The translations under genes and the position numbers were made by a program. Below, piece by piece: positions 43,263 through 52,137 of a stretch of 64,000 bases of DNA. How positions within the stretch are numbered: position 1 is the first letter of the stretch; every line of letters begins with the position of its first letter. Source of the stretch: Gloeobacter morelensis MG652769 (GTDB taxonomy: Bacteria; Cyanobacteriota; Cyanobacteriia; Gloeobacterales; Gloeobacteraceae); contig NZ_CP063846.1 of assembly GCF_021018745.1 (NCBI RefSeq), positions 26,017-90,016 on the forward strand, written 5' to 3'. The notes under the pieces were generated by a model. That model did no database searches. It saw nothing but the letters and a program-made list of their open reading frames with translations, and had not been told where the DNA came from.

Positions 43263-43906
43263 TACGCGGCAAGCTCGATCGGGTGATTTGCCAAATATTA
43301 CTTCTGCCACCTCTCCATACGCGACAAACTCGGTTCGTAATTGGCGTTGACCCTAACGCCAATGTTTTTGAGATTGACAGTCGGTTGACAGATGCCAACA
43401 AGGAAGTTTCTGCAGCGTTGAATGGATCTATTTGATGCATCAGACCGATCGAAAGCGCTTCCAATACGCCACAAGCTCGGATCTGGCCGGTCGTCGGACA
43501 GGCTGTGCGGAAGGCTTGCCGTCCCTCGAAGCCGCGGCCCCCGTAGGTATCCGCCGCCCGGCGCTCCACCACCCGCTGCAGACAACTGCAGGGCGACAAA
43601 GCCCTTCGGTACGCGACAAACTCGGATCCGCTCCTAGCGTCGGGAGCGGTGAACATACGCGACAAACTCGGATCGTGTCCGGACTGACGGCCGAGCGATA
43701 CGCGACAAACTCGGATCCGCTCCAATCTGCCTCGGCGGCGGTGACACCTGCGCACCAAAATGAGACTGTTTGGCCCCGTTATCGGTGTCGCTTCCCAATA
43801 CGCGACAAACTCTGATCCTCTCCGCCGTGGCTTGCGCGCGGCGCAGCCGAAAAATACGCGACAAACTCGAATCGCACAAAATTTATTACGCGACAAACTG
43901 GGATTT
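43263..43906. repeat. Nine iterons, putative replication origin
   Basis: Nine direct repeats of TACGCGACAAACTCGGATC (same orientation) start at 43263, 43318, 43465, 43610, 43656, 43699, 43799, 43855 and 43887. The first, third and last are more degenerate; the core ACGCGACAAACTC is constant in six. Spacing is irregular (32-147 bases). The array ends 60 bases before the initiator-like gene and starts about 245 bases from the divergent CobO-CyRepA operon. This is the classical layout of an iteron-controlled origin. Confidence 0.8.
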
Positions 43907-43968
43907 GCTCCTGCATCTGGTGTGCGAACATGCCATCTTGGGCCGAGACCCCCACATATCGATCGATA

Positions 43969-45156
43969 ATGGTAGGATCCTGTCGTGGCCCAGACAGACC
44001 CGTGAACCAATTTCCCGCGGCAAAATTTCCGGTCCATCCGATGCTCTTGGAGATCATGTCCTATGTTTCCAGGGGCGTGCGCAGCGGCGAACTGTCGCGG
44101 CCGAACCTGCTGGAGGTCGGTCAGCAGCTGTACCTTGAAGTGCAGAACGCCCCCGGCAGTGTCGACGAGGGAGAGGTGGGCTGGGTCCGGAGCCTGGAGT
44201 TGAAAGATCTTCCGCCCGATGCGCGTGAATCGCTCCAGCAGCAACTGGAATTGGTCAATTTTGAAGAGTGCCAGACCAAGGGGGTAAGCGTCGGGCTGGC
44301 GGAATTGACCGACGACGACACCAAGAGCATCCTCTATGAACTGTTGACCTTCTTGAATCTGCGCCAGCAAAAGCTCCTCTTTCACCTGTACCAGGAGGCG
44401 TTCGTACAGGGTACAGGACCGATGGTCACCGTCGACACCAACGATTTGATGCGCACCCTCGGCTACCAGAAAGGCTCCGACAGCTACTTCTACTCGTCCG
44501 ATCGCGAGCGCGTCTGCCAGGACCTGAGCATTCTCGAATCGGTGCGGATCACCTACGGTGCGCCGGTGCTGACCGCCGAAGGGGTAGTGGCCGACATCCG
44601 CAGAGTCAACATGTTGTCGATCAGAGGTTTCCAGAGGCGCGGGGCGGACGATCCGAACTTCGACTGGCGCGAGGCCCTGCGCTTCTCCTCCGACCTGCCG
44701 TCGAAAATGAACATCCGTTTGGAACACTGGGCGGCGAGGGAAGAGGACGAGAACTACGTCCTTATCAGCAACGATATCGACGTGGGCCACATCGAGGGGC
44801 GCGGCAGAAAAGAGGACTACCGCTTTAGGCTTTTGGTCTACATCGCCGCGCGCATGCATAAAAAGGGTTTGATCGATGATCGCTTCATCAGATTGTCGAA
44901 GCACTACACCTTCAAGTTTTTGGGCCTGCATGGTAAAAACGACAGTCGCAACAACGCTTTTTTCCAAGCCGCTGCACGGCAGTTGATCGAGGAGGATTTC
45001 CTGCGAGCGTGGAAGGAGGTGCAGGCTGATAGGCAGCAGTACCTCGAATTCGAGGTCAACAGCAACAAATTGGCCCTCTACATCAAAAAGGGTTCCACGA
45101 GGCGACGATCGACGCTTGGGGCAGTTTCTCGCCATGCTGCGGCTTTGGAACAATGA
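43969..45156 (+). CDS. Putative iteron-binding replication initiator
   Basis: 395 residues if started at ATG 43969; ATG 43930, GTG 44001 and ATG 44041 are other choices and no ribosome binding site decides. Two winged-helix-like regions are seen: near 140-200 (VTVDTNDLMRTLGYQKG, RVCQDLSILESVRITYG) and near 270-350 (FRLLVYIAARMHKKGLIDDR, FFQAAARQLIEEDFLRAW). This two-domain plan fits Rep_3/RepA-type initiators, and the nine iterons lie just upstream. No exact family match is claimed. Confidence 0.65.
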   Translation: MVGSCRGPDRPVNQFPAAKFPVHPMLLEIMSYVSRGVRSGELSRPNLLEVGQQLYLEVQNAPGSVDEGEVGWVRSLELKDLPPDARESLQQQLELVNFEECQTKGVSVGLAELTDDDTKSILYELLTFLNLRQQKLLFHLYQEAFVQGTGPMVTVDTNDLMRTLGYQKGSDSYFYSSDRERVCQDLSILESVRITYGAPVLTAEGVVADIRRVNMLSIRGFQRRGADDPNFDWREALRFSSDLPSKMNIRLEHWAAREEDENYVLISNDIDVGHIEGRGRKEDYRFRLLVYIAARMHKKGLIDDRFIRLSKHYTFKFLGLHGKNDSRNNAFFQAAARQLIEEDFLRAWKEVQADRQQYLEFEVNSNKLALYIKKGSTRRRSTLGAVSRHAAALEQ

Positions 45157-45184
45157 TCCCCCTTTGACATAGTTGGGGGTGAAA

Positions 45185-45226
45185 GGATCGACCACAAGGC
45201 CCCCCGGCTCGCTGTAGGTGCGCACC
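45185..45226 (-). pseudogene. Remnant of a second DNA methyltransferase
   Basis: 42 bases match the intact methyltransferase at 45480-45521 in 35 of 42 positions. All seven differences fall at third codon positions, so both encode VRTYSEPGGLVVDP. Beyond it the frame diverges. It is therefore the scar of a diverged homologue, not a fresh duplication. Confidence 0.6.
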
Positions 45227-45295
45227 TCATGGGCCGCACCTGTCTCCATCGCTAAGTTGAATCGGCACGATTTTTCCCCTTTCTCTTGCAAAGCA

Positions 45296-46099
45296 TTAGT
45301 AATCAACGAGCCCTCCAAGATCGATAAGACATGCCTGGTCGGCCGTGGGCATCTCGAAGAGCACCCCCTGTTCGAGTCGCCTGCGAGCCACTTCGATAAA
45401 TTCCCGGGTCTTTTCGATTGCAACGCAGCCGCGGCCGGTATTTTGGCAGGCAAGGGCAGTGGTACCGCTACCGGCGAACGGATCGACTACCAGTCCGCCC
45501 GGTTCGCTATAAGTGCGCACCAGCCACTCCAACAGTGCCAACGGCTTCTGGCAGGGGTGAACCACCAGATCCGGGCCGACGCTAGGAAAGTGCAGCACCG
45601 AGCGGGGGTGGCGCATGCCGTCATCGGAGCGGCCCACGGTGCGGTACCGGCCGTAGTGGCCCGCTTGGCCGCCGCCGCCGCGGTGCCAACGCAGGCCGTC
45701 GAAGATCTTCTGGGGGTTGTAGATCGCTGCGCGCGGTTTGCGGCAGAACACCAGAATCTGCTCGTGTGCTCTGAGCGGCCTGCGCCCGGCATCGAGAAAG
45801 CCAGTCGGATTGCTCTTTTCCCAAATCAGGTCGTAACGGTAGTTGCGGGCGTTGCTTGCGATAAGCGCGCAAGCAGCGGGCAGGGCCGAGAACAGCACCA
45901 CCGGCGCCTCAGGTTTGCTAGCGCGATCCACAAGCGGCCACCACCGCTCCCAGTCGACGGGGCCGTCCCACTCAAGGGAGGTGGTGCCGTAGGGTGGATC
46001 GCTAATAATTGCGTCGGCACTGGCCGGCTCCAGGGCGGCCAGCAGCTCGAAGCAATCACCTTCCAGCAACGCGACACCCGGCCGCGGCATCTGATTCAC
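45296..46099 (-). CDS. Site-specific DNA methyltransferase (N4/N6 class)
   Basis: 267 residues from a GTG with GGAGG 7 bases upstream; GTGA overlaps the upstream stop. Catalytic motif DPPYGTTSLEWDG is at about 34-46 and the AdoMet motif VVDPFAGSGTTALACQNTGR at about 214-233, the order of the beta class. No restriction enzyme gene is adjacent, so it is probably a solitary methylase that marks or protects plasmid DNA. Last gene of the methylation block. Confidence 0.9.
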   Translation of the reverse strand: MNQMPRPGVALLEGDCFELLAALEPASADAIISDPPYGTTSLEWDGPVDWERWWPLVDRASKPEAPVVLFSALPAACALIASNARNYRYDLIWEKSNPTGFLDAGRRPLRAHEQILVFCRKPRAAIYNPQKIFDGLRWHRGGGGQAGHYGRYRTVGRSDDGMRHPRSVLHFPSVGPDLVVHPCQKPLALLEWLVRTYSEPGGLVVDPFAGSGTTALACQNTGRGCVAIEKTREFIEVARRRLEQGVLFEMPTADQACLIDLGGLVDY

Positions 46100-47298
46100 G
46101 GGTCCGCCTCCGGCAGGTTCTCGAACTCGAAACCGGGCAGGGCTTGGTGGCCAAAGCCTGGGCCGGCCGCCGAAATTCGGTGCCCCTGCTCTCTAATCAA
46201 AAGCCCGTAGTGCTCCCGGACCTCGGCCGCCTCGGTATAGAGCACCTCGACTCCCAGGAGGTCTGCCACCGTCCGCCGCGCATCGGCGAGCAACCGCGCC
46301 TCGGTGAGCGTTGGCACCCGCTGCGGCACCCCGTCGCGCATCATCAAAAGCCCCTCGGGAACGGTCGCCTCGGCGGCCTCGCGCCGTTTGGCCTTCTCCT
46401 TCGCGCAGTGCAGAGCCGACCGCTCGTCCGGCGCCAAAAGATGCGGCGCGACGTCTCCCAACCACCTTTCTGGTTGAAAACTGAACGTGGAGTGGATCTC
46501 CAGCTCCACCAGCTGCCGGTAGAGATCCCGGTTGTCCAGGCAGCTGGTGGAAGCCAAAAGATCTGCCCCCGAGGCCAGGATGCAGTAGGCGCAGCTCACC
46601 CGGCTGGAACCGTAGCGGGTGTAAGCCTCATGGAGATCGAAATCTTCGCTTTTGAGATAGCCCAGCACCTCCTCGGTGGTCCACTCCAAAATGGGGTGCC
46701 AGTCGAAGCCGGCGGTTTTGCGACCGACGCTTGCAAGCTTGGGTTGGACGCGGGCTATCGGGGCGCGGGCGCGGTTGGCACTCTCCTGCCTGCGGATCCC
46801 CGACACAGAGAGGATGGTCCGGCCACCGAAGCGCCGGATGAGCGCCCGGCTGATGACGGCTGTCTTCAACTCACTGGTACAGAAGCGCATCGCCGCAGTG
46901 CTCCACGGCAGAATGAGCTTCGCGCAACGAAGATCCCGGTAGCGCTGCAGATTGCCCTCCCAGCGGGCGTGCCAGCGATCTAGCAGATCCCCGGCTTGCC
47001 GCCGCACGACGAGTAGTTCGAGCCCCAGGCGCTCCGCCAGCCGCTCGCAGGTGGGCAGCGAGTCGCGCCACTCGACGCGGCCGAGATCCGAATGGATCAG
47101 CAGCCGCGGCCCGCGGTGCCCGAGCGCGTCGAGGTGCGACGCCACGGCAAAAGCCACGGCGCAACTGTCCTTGCCCCCGGAGACGCCTATAGCCACCGGG
47201 GCGTCCCCGGCGAGCAGCGCTTCGATCTCGGGCGTGGTGGCGACGCAGACCCGGCGGGCGGGTGCCGCAAAGAGCTTGAGCTGTTCGGTGCCGCTCAT
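46096..47298 (-). CDS. PAPS-reductase-like PP-loop protein
   Basis: 400 residues from ATG 47298; TGATG overlaps the dcm stop. The PP-loop is AIGVSGGKDSCAVAFAVASH at about 37-56. Later parts match phosphoadenosine-phosphosulfate-reductase-like plasmid and phage proteins (LLIHSDLGRVEWRDSLPTCE, SVSGIRRQESANRARAP, CAYCILASGADL). True APS/PAPS reduction is unlikely; related proteins modify nucleic acids or act in defence islands. It is translationally coupled to methyltransferase genes on both sides, suggesting a DNA-modification role. Confidence 0.8.
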   Translation of the reverse strand: MSGTEQLKLFAAPARRVCVATTPEIEALLAGDAPVAIGVSGGKDSCAVAFAVASHLDALGHRGPRLLIHSDLGRVEWRDSLPTCERLAERLGLELLVVRRQAGDLLDRWHARWEGNLQRYRDLRCAKLILPWSTAAMRFCTSELKTAVISRALIRRFGGRTILSVSGIRRQESANRARAPIARVQPKLASVGRKTAGFDWHPILEWTTEEVLGYLKSEDFDLHEAYTRYGSSRVSCAYCILASGADLLASTSCLDNRDLYRQLVELEIHSTFSFQPERWLGDVAPHLLAPDERSALHCAKEKAKRREAAEATVPEGLLMMRDGVPQRVPTLTEARLLADARRTVADLLGVEVLYTEAAEVREHYGLLIREQGHRISAAGPGFGHQALPGFEFENLPEADP

Positions 47299-48830
47299 CA
47301 GTGCATCCCCCGGCTTGCAAGCGATTCGATGCAGCGGGCCAGAATCCACTCCATGACCGGGGGCGTCACCGCGTTGCCGTACTGCCGGACTTTTTGCCGC
47401 CCGTTGCCCAGTACCTTGTATGTGTCAGGAAAAGCCATGGCCGATCCAATCTCGTGCGGGACGAGCATCCTGAAGCCGCAGTCGTCGATGGCGATCGACT
47501 CCGGCAGCGCCAGATAGTGCAAAGGCATCGTCGCCTGGGTCGGGACCGGCTCTTGCAAGCTGTGCGTACCGTGGCGCCCGCCGTAGTAACTGACCAAAAA
47601 GGGCGGCGGGGCGACCAGGGCGTGCCGGTCGTGGGTGGAGATGGTCCCCATGGCCTGCTCTACAGGACGCACCAGATCCGAACCGCCGTAGTAGCTGGCC
47701 AGGAAGGGGGCCGTCAGCAAAGCGTGGTGGTCCGATGTCGTGGCGGTACCGGTGGGTTGTTCGACGCCCCGCACCCAGCCCGGAGAGTAGTTGCCCACCA
47801 GCCAAGCCGGCGGCACGCAAAGATGAGGATCCACTGTCGAACGCACCCGATCGAGATCGCCGCCGTGACTCGTCGTCACCACCAGGGCGTTTTTGATCGC
47901 GCCCGTCTGGGTGGGCAAAGGCTCCTGTATGCCGCGGGAGCGCTCAGAAAAATAGTTCGTCGAGACCAACTGGGGCGGGCGACCGTAGCGCTTCAGCCCG
48001 GCGCGGATACGGGCGAGGGTTTTCTCCTTGAGGGGTCTTTTCCTGTCGCCAATGCGCGGACAGGGCAACGACCAATCGATGGCGTTGGCGGCACAGAAAT
48101 AGTACGGCGTGACCCGCCCCCCGCAGCGGGGGCAGTTGTAGGTGTACTGCTGGGCGTACTTGCCCCACCGCTTGTAAGGGTTTTTCCAGACCTGCAGGGC
48201 GTGCACGTCTTTGCTGCAATTTTCTCCCGCACAGAAAGCCAGGGGGGTGAAGTCGAGCCGGGGCGTTTTGTTGCCCCGCTTCCAAAAGACGACGTAGAGC
48301 CGATCGCGCGATTGGGGAGTGGGCCAGAAGAACATGGAGTTGAGATACAACTCTTTGTGCTCGTAGTTGAGCAGGTGCATCGCCTGCAACCAGGCGTCGT
48401 AAAGCTGCCAGTGGCGGACATCGATCACGTTTTCGACCACGACGATCCGATAGTCGTGGTATTCGGCAAACCTCGGAACGTCCCACATAGTCGCCCGAGA
48501 ACGCTCTTCGGCTGGGTCGGGTTCGTTGCTGGAAAATAATTCCTGTTGGCCCTGGTGTTTGCGTCGTTTGCCTTTCGCCAGACTATGGTTTGTGCATTCG
48601 GGCGAGGAGAGCAAAATATCCGTGCTTGTGTAACGGCGGGGATTACAAGCAGATATGTCCGTGCAATCGTGCCTGGCGTCCTGGAAATTGGCGTTGTGGG
48701 TTTCGATGGCGAGTTTCCAATGGTTGAGCGCCATGTGCAGCTCCGCACCGGCGGCGACCGCACCGAGGCTGCTGCCCCCGGCGCCGCAAAACTGGTCGGT
48801 GACCGTGACGAACGAAGATCTGGGTGGCAT
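47298..48830 (-). CDS. DNA cytosine-5 methyltransferase
   Basis: 510 residues from ATG 48830 (MPPRSSFVTVTDQFCGAGG), with AGGATC 9 bases upstream; ATG 48878 would add 16 residues but lacks a ribosome binding site. Motif I DQFCGAGGSSLG, motif IV LLSSPECTNHSLAKG (PEC in place of PCQ), motif VI VVVENVIDV and motif X YGNAVTPPVMEW. A zinc-like insert follows (NCPRCGG). PEC variants are known among phage and plasmid methylases. Probably a solitary protective methylase. Confidence 0.9.
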   Translation of the reverse strand: MPPRSSFVTVTDQFCGAGGSSLGAVAAGAELHMALNHWKLAIETHNANFQDARHDCTDISACNPRRYTSTDILLSSPECTNHSLAKGKRRKHQGQQELFSSNEPDPAEERSRATMWDVPRFAEYHDYRIVVVENVIDVRHWQLYDAWLQAMHLLNYEHKELYLNSMFFWPTPQSRDRLYVVFWKRGNKTPRLDFTPLAFCAGENCSKDVHALQVWKNPYKRWGKYAQQYTYNCPRCGGRVTPYYFCAANAIDWSLPCPRIGDRKRPLKEKTLARIRAGLKRYGRPPQLVSTNYFSERSRGIQEPLPTQTGAIKNALVVTTSHGGDLDRVRSTVDPHLCVPPAWLVGNYSPGWVRGVEQPTGTATTSDHHALLTAPFLASYYGGSDLVRPVEQAMGTISTHDRHALVAPPPFLVSYYGGRHGTHSLQEPVPTQATMPLHYLALPESIAIDDCGFRMLVPHEIGSAMAFPDTYKVLGNGRQKVRQYGNAVTPPVMEWILARCIESLASRGMH

Positions 48831-48848
48831 GGCCTTTGATCCTTCTAT

Positions 48849-48941
48849 TGCCTTGTGCAAGGCATCCGACGATTCCATTTGAACATTTCGCGGCCCGCCC
48901 GTCCGCGTTACTTTGCCTTGTGCAAGGCAACGCGGCATAAT
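48849..48941. promoter_or_regulatory. Two palindromic operators between dcm and a small regulator
   Basis: TGCCTTGTGCAAGGCA occurs at 48849-48864 and again, one base longer on each arm, at 48913-48930, 64 bases apart. The second overlaps a good plus-strand promoter: TTGCCT (48913-48918), 17 bases, CATAAT (48936-48941). The first lies 19 bases upstream of the dcm ATG at 48830. A repressor bound here would control both divergent genes. Confidence 0.65.
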
Positions 48942-48967
48942 GGGTCCGTCCGCACCGGAGAACCCGT

Positions 48968-49216
48968 ATGGCGCGCGAGGGCGGTGGCAGAGGGGGCTTG
49001 CGTTCGCCCGCGACTTTGTTCGCGGGCAAGTGGCGGTTGGGCAAAACCGCCCCCATCCGGGTGCCCGTGGTGCTCGCCGGGCCGCTGCTGCGGCTGGCGC
49101 GGCGGATCGACTCGGGCGAACTCCCGGCGGATCTGCTCGAAAGGCTCGACCTCGGTGGGCACGCTGATTTCGGCCCCGCCGAATGTCAACCGACCGAGGG
49201 CGAAGCGCAAGGATGA
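48968..49216 (+). CDS. Small basic protein of the cyanobacterial IRVP type
   Basis: 82 residues. The pattern Gly/Arg-rich start, then WRLGKTAPIRVPVVLAGPLL and RLARRIDSGELPADLLE, matches short cyanobacterial proteins with a GRREGAGRP...TIRVP layout thought to bind DNA. It lies divergently from dcm with two palindromes between, so it may be the repressor of itself and dcm. The ATG follows the promoter by about 27 bases. Confidence 0.55.
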   Translation: MAREGGGRGGLRSPATLFAGKWRLGKTAPIRVPVVLAGPLLRLARRIDSGELPADLLERLDLGGHADFGPAECQPTEGEAQG

Positions 49217-49345
49217 GCGCGCGGCGCACTGGAGTGCAAAGGGTTGGCATCTCCAACGGGTTCATCGCGGCCTCTCCAACCCGAGCCCCGGCGGTGTAAA
49301 GGGTAAGCGGCTTGTTGAGTTGGTTGGCTTGGATACCCGTCTCGC

Positions 49346-50842
49346 TCACGATTTTTCTCCGTCGTCGAACATTGCGCTGGTCTGGGGAACGATCCCCCAG
49401 ATAGTGCACTGGCAGCAGCGCTCGTGGATGAGCGGCAGGTAATCGGCGTTCAATTCGATGCCGACCGCCCGGCGGCCGAGTTCTTGGGCCACCTGCAGCG
49501 TCGTTCCACTCCCCGCGAAAGGGTCGAGAACGACGCAGGGCACGGTGCGTTCGGCATCGCACCTGCAGCCGGGCACCCAGCCGAGGGCGACGGGCGGGTG
49601 GTCGTGGAGCCATTCGGTGTACTGCCGGTGGTTCATCCCGGTGCGATCGAGGCCGTGCTCCGGGGTGAGCCCGCCGTCCAGGGGATTGGCCCCCGCTGGT
49701 CGCCTGGGCGGTTGACGGCGCACGACCTTGCGCTTCCAGGGCGCGCCGCACTCCGGGCATGCCCCGTACTCGGACGTCCCGGCTTGGATGCACAGTTTCA
49801 CGACATCCGGCGACATCACCGCGGTGTGCGCGCCAGGGTAGGGTTTGCAGACGATCTCCCACACCGATCGGCGGTTACGACCGCCCGGACCGGGCCGGGT
49901 GTGGATGCCTTCGTGGTTGGTATTGCCCGGCTGGCCTGTGCGTTCCGTCTGCACCGCGTACTGCCTGGCGTATTTGCGGTTGTGCCGCCGCTGGGAGGGC
50001 GTGCCCTCCTCGCGCACGGCGAAGCCGTCATAGTAATAACGCGGCGAGCGGCTGAACAGGAACAAATACTCGTGGGAGAGCGCGGGGCGATCGCCCACCG
50101 AACTGGGCATCGGGTTGCGCTTGGAGATGATCACGTCGCTTCTCAGGTACCAGCCGTTTTCCAGCAAGGCCAGCGCCACGCGCCAGGGGATGCCCAGAAG
50201 ATTTTTGCGCCGCAGTCCCACCGCCTGCAGAGCCCGAACCCGCTCTTTCCTCCTGGCCGTCGGAAGCCCCTCGTTTCTGGGCTTGGAGCGGCTTGTACTG
50301 CCCCGGCTGCCGTCGTGCCGGTATTCGCAGGCGGAGCCCACGTAGCTGTCGCCCAAATTGAGCCAGAGCGTCCCGTCGGGCCTGAGCACCCGCTTCACTT
50401 GTTCGAACAGCGCCACCAGGTGCTCCACGTAGGCTTGCGGGGTGAGTTCCAGGCCCAATTCCCCCAGCCACGCGCCGCACCGTTCGCACACCGCCGAGCG
50501 AACGGTGCGCCAGGAACGCACAGGCATCGGGTGATCCGGGTCGCTGCCCGCCCGCCTGAGCAACTTGTGGCCGCACCCGTCGAGCGTCGAGCCGTCCTTG
50601 CCGTTGGTGTGGCCGCGGCGGCGGGAGGCGACGGCCTGCCACTTGTGTTCGCAGGCCGGGTCTCCTCCCCAGACCTGGGGTTGCGAACCATAGTCGCGCA
50701 GGCCGAAAAATGGTGGGCTCGTGATGCAGCAATGGACGCTGTTTTCGCCCAGCCGGTCGAGCACCTCCGGGGCGTTCCCGAGATGCACTTCGACCAGGGG
50801 GGTGATCCGTACCGTCTTGGCCCCTCCGCCCTCGCTAAGCAT
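49346..50842 (-). CDS. Site-specific DNA methyltransferase with zinc-like inserts
   Basis: 498 residues from MLSEGGGAKTVRITPLVEV. Catalytic SPPFFGLRDYG lies near 42-52 and VVLDPFAGSGTTLQVAQELG near 440. In between are cysteine groups (CERCGAW; CPECGAPWKR) often seen in large phage and plasmid N4/N6 methylases, plus DGTLWLNLGDSYVG. It overlaps the preceding gene by 8 bases. No restriction partner is visible. Confidence 0.9.
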   Translation of the reverse strand: MLSEGGGAKTVRITPLVEVHLGNAPEVLDRLGENSVHCCITSPPFFGLRDYGSQPQVWGGDPACEHKWQAVASRRRGHTNGKDGSTLDGCGHKLLRRAGSDPDHPMPVRSWRTVRSAVCERCGAWLGELGLELTPQAYVEHLVALFEQVKRVLRPDGTLWLNLGDSYVGSACEYRHDGSRGSTSRSKPRNEGLPTARRKERVRALQAVGLRRKNLLGIPWRVALALLENGWYLRSDVIISKRNPMPSSVGDRPALSHEYLFLFSRSPRYYYDGFAVREEGTPSQRRHNRKYARQYAVQTERTGQPGNTNHEGIHTRPGPGGRNRRSVWEIVCKPYPGAHTAVMSPDVVKLCIQAGTSEYGACPECGAPWKRKVVRRQPPRRPAGANPLDGGLTPEHGLDRTGMNHRQYTEWLHDHPPVALGWVPGCRCDAERTVPCVVLDPFAGSGTTLQVAQELGRRAVGIELNADYLPLIHERCCQCTIWGIVPQTSAMFDDGEKS

Positions 50843-51161
50843 CCGCCTTGCCCTCCTCAATTGGTGCGGGGCCTTCGAATTCACGTGCGAGCGCGTGCAG
50901 GGCCAGGGCGGCCGAAACACGGGCAGTTACCTCGGGGTGGGCAAAACCGCCATCCGCCACCCACCGCCCCTCCTTGCCGCACCAGCGGAAATGACCGAGT
51001 TCGCGACGGGGAGGGATCTCTACCCACCAGGCGGCCACCTTCGGGTGCTTGCACACCCGCAAACCGAATCTGCCCAGCAAGGCGGCGATGGCCCGCAGCT
51101 GATCGGGTGGTGGAGGGCGCAGGGCGTCGTCGTCGTTGCTGTAGTCGGGTGTAGAAATCAC
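50835..51161 (-). CDS. Hypothetical protein (108 aa)
   Basis: ATGA overlap with the upstream gene and 8-base overlap with the methyltransferase place it in a coupled operon. The sequence (DQLRAIAALLGRFGLRVCKH, AAWWVEIPPRRELGHFRWCG) has a compact alpha-beta look. No family recognised. Confidence 0.6.
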   Translation of the reverse strand: MISTPDYSNDDDALRPPPPDQLRAIAALLGRFGLRVCKHPKVAAWWVEIPPRRELGHFRWCGKEGRWVADGGFAHPEVTARVSAALALHALAREFEGPAPIEEGKADA

Positions 51162-51400
51162 GGCGGTGAGTCCTCGCTCGGGTGGTCCTGAGGGAAGCCC
51201 GCGAACAGATTCTGCTGATGGTGGTGCTCCTTGTCTTCGAGGGTGGCGAGCACCGCCTCCATCAGCGTGAACTCGCGATCGGCTTCGGACTGGGTCATGG
51301 TCCGCTTCCAGACTTTGTCGCGGTAGACTTTTTTGCGCATCGCTATTTCGCGCTTGACGCAGGCGATCTGCTCGCGCAGGCTATAACGTGTCGAGGGCAT
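51158..51400 (-). CDS. Small helical protein (80 aa)
   Basis: Starts MPSTRYSLREQIACVKREIA; GGAGG lies about 9 bases before the ATG at 51400. It is one long helical pattern (MTQSEADREFTLMEAVLATL) like short phage-type proteins of unknown role. The gene starts 38 bases after the Csf1-like stop and links the CRISPR-like cassette to the methylation block in one run. Confidence 0.6.
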   Translation of the reverse strand: MPSTRYSLREQIACVKREIAMRKKVYRDKVWKRTMTQSEADREFTLMEAVLATLEDKEHHHQQNLFAGFPQDHPSEDSPP

Positions 51401-51438
51401 CAGCCTTCCCTCCAAAGGCGGGCCGAACCACAGCATTA

Positions 51439-52137
51439 CTAAGCATTTGTTGTGTCCTTGGTGATAGACCGGCCGGCTACAAAGCTGACCAATTCCAAAA
51501 GCCTGCTTCCCCGGTAAGGGACTATTTTTTCTTCCAGCGGCCACCAAGGTGTCAGAGATTTTGCCAGGCGTTCTCCCCGGTATTCGCCGGTGTCGATTTC
51601 TGTTTTAGAAAATCCTAAATCAAGCAAGCTTTCGTAAATTTCAAGCAACCCGCGTAGCTGAGTTTTGCGGATCCAGACGGTATCCATTTCAAACAGGAGT
51701 GCAAAGTACTCTCGATCCCACCCAGTGACGGCAAACGGGAGGGTATGTTTTTGACCGCTCTGGGCTACGACCATTTCGAAAGGTGGTGTGGGCGGTTCGA
51801 GCAACCACCCGCGAATATCCGAACGGGTAGCAAGATTGCTCACCACCGGGAACGTGCCGCCGCGCTTACCGGCTATCGAGAGTTCAGGACCGATCGTGGG
51901 CACGACAAGCTGACTGTTCACCCATAGCCAACTAAAGGCGCGCGCAAATAAAATCGACCAGTTGCCGTCTGTTTTTTGATACCAGCAGCGCAATTTCAGC
52001 ACCCAGGCGCACCGTTCGCACAGGCTGTCCGATTCTTGAGAGCGAGCAAAGGCGTGGGCAGTGAACGTCTCGGGAACTTGAGAACGCGGGTGTGGCGCAG
52101 GACGGCGCGCGCACAAGTAGCACTCGGCACTAGGCAT
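51439..52137 (-). CDS. csf1: Csf1-like (Cas8-type) large subunit of a type IV effector
   Basis: 232 residues. An N-terminal zinc finger (ECYLCARRP ... CERC, about 5-43) and later segments (SDIRGWLLEPPTPPFEMVVA, LGFSKTEIDTGEYRG) follow the Csf1 pattern. In type IV complexes Csf1 caps the Cas5 end of the guide RNA. The start overlaps the cupin stop by 8 bases. Csf1 proteins diverge strongly, so the call also uses the Csf2, Csf3 and Cas6 neighbours. Confidence 0.65.
   Translation of the reverse strand: MPSAECYLCARRPAPHPRSQVPETFTAHAFARSQESDSLCERCAWVLKLRCWYQKTDGNWSILFARAFSWLWVNSQLVVPTIGPELSIAGKRGGTFPVVSNLATRSDIRGWLLEPPTPPFEMVVAQSGQKHTLPFAVTGWDREYFALLFEMDTVWIRKTQLRGLLEIYESLLDLGFSKTEIDTGEYRGERLAKSLTPWWPLEEKIVPYRGSRLLELVSFVAGRSITKDTTNA

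Noticed and set aside
43263..43906. Possible CRISPR array
   Set aside because: Repeats are about 19 bp with irregular gaps of 13-128 bases and varied ends, unlike the constant repeat-spacer length of CRISPR. They fit iterons.
43189..45453. A 754-codon minus-strand open frame
   Set aside because: It reads through the iterons (repeating IRVCRV/SLSRM words) and antisense to the initiator-like gene; it is a shadow. Only the 14-codon methylase scar within it is meaningful.
48879..49862. N-terminal extension of the cytosine methylase frame
   Set aside because: The upstream part is Arg/Pro-rich and lies over the palindromes, the small plus-strand gene and the next methylase; the AdoMet motif starts right after ATG 48830.
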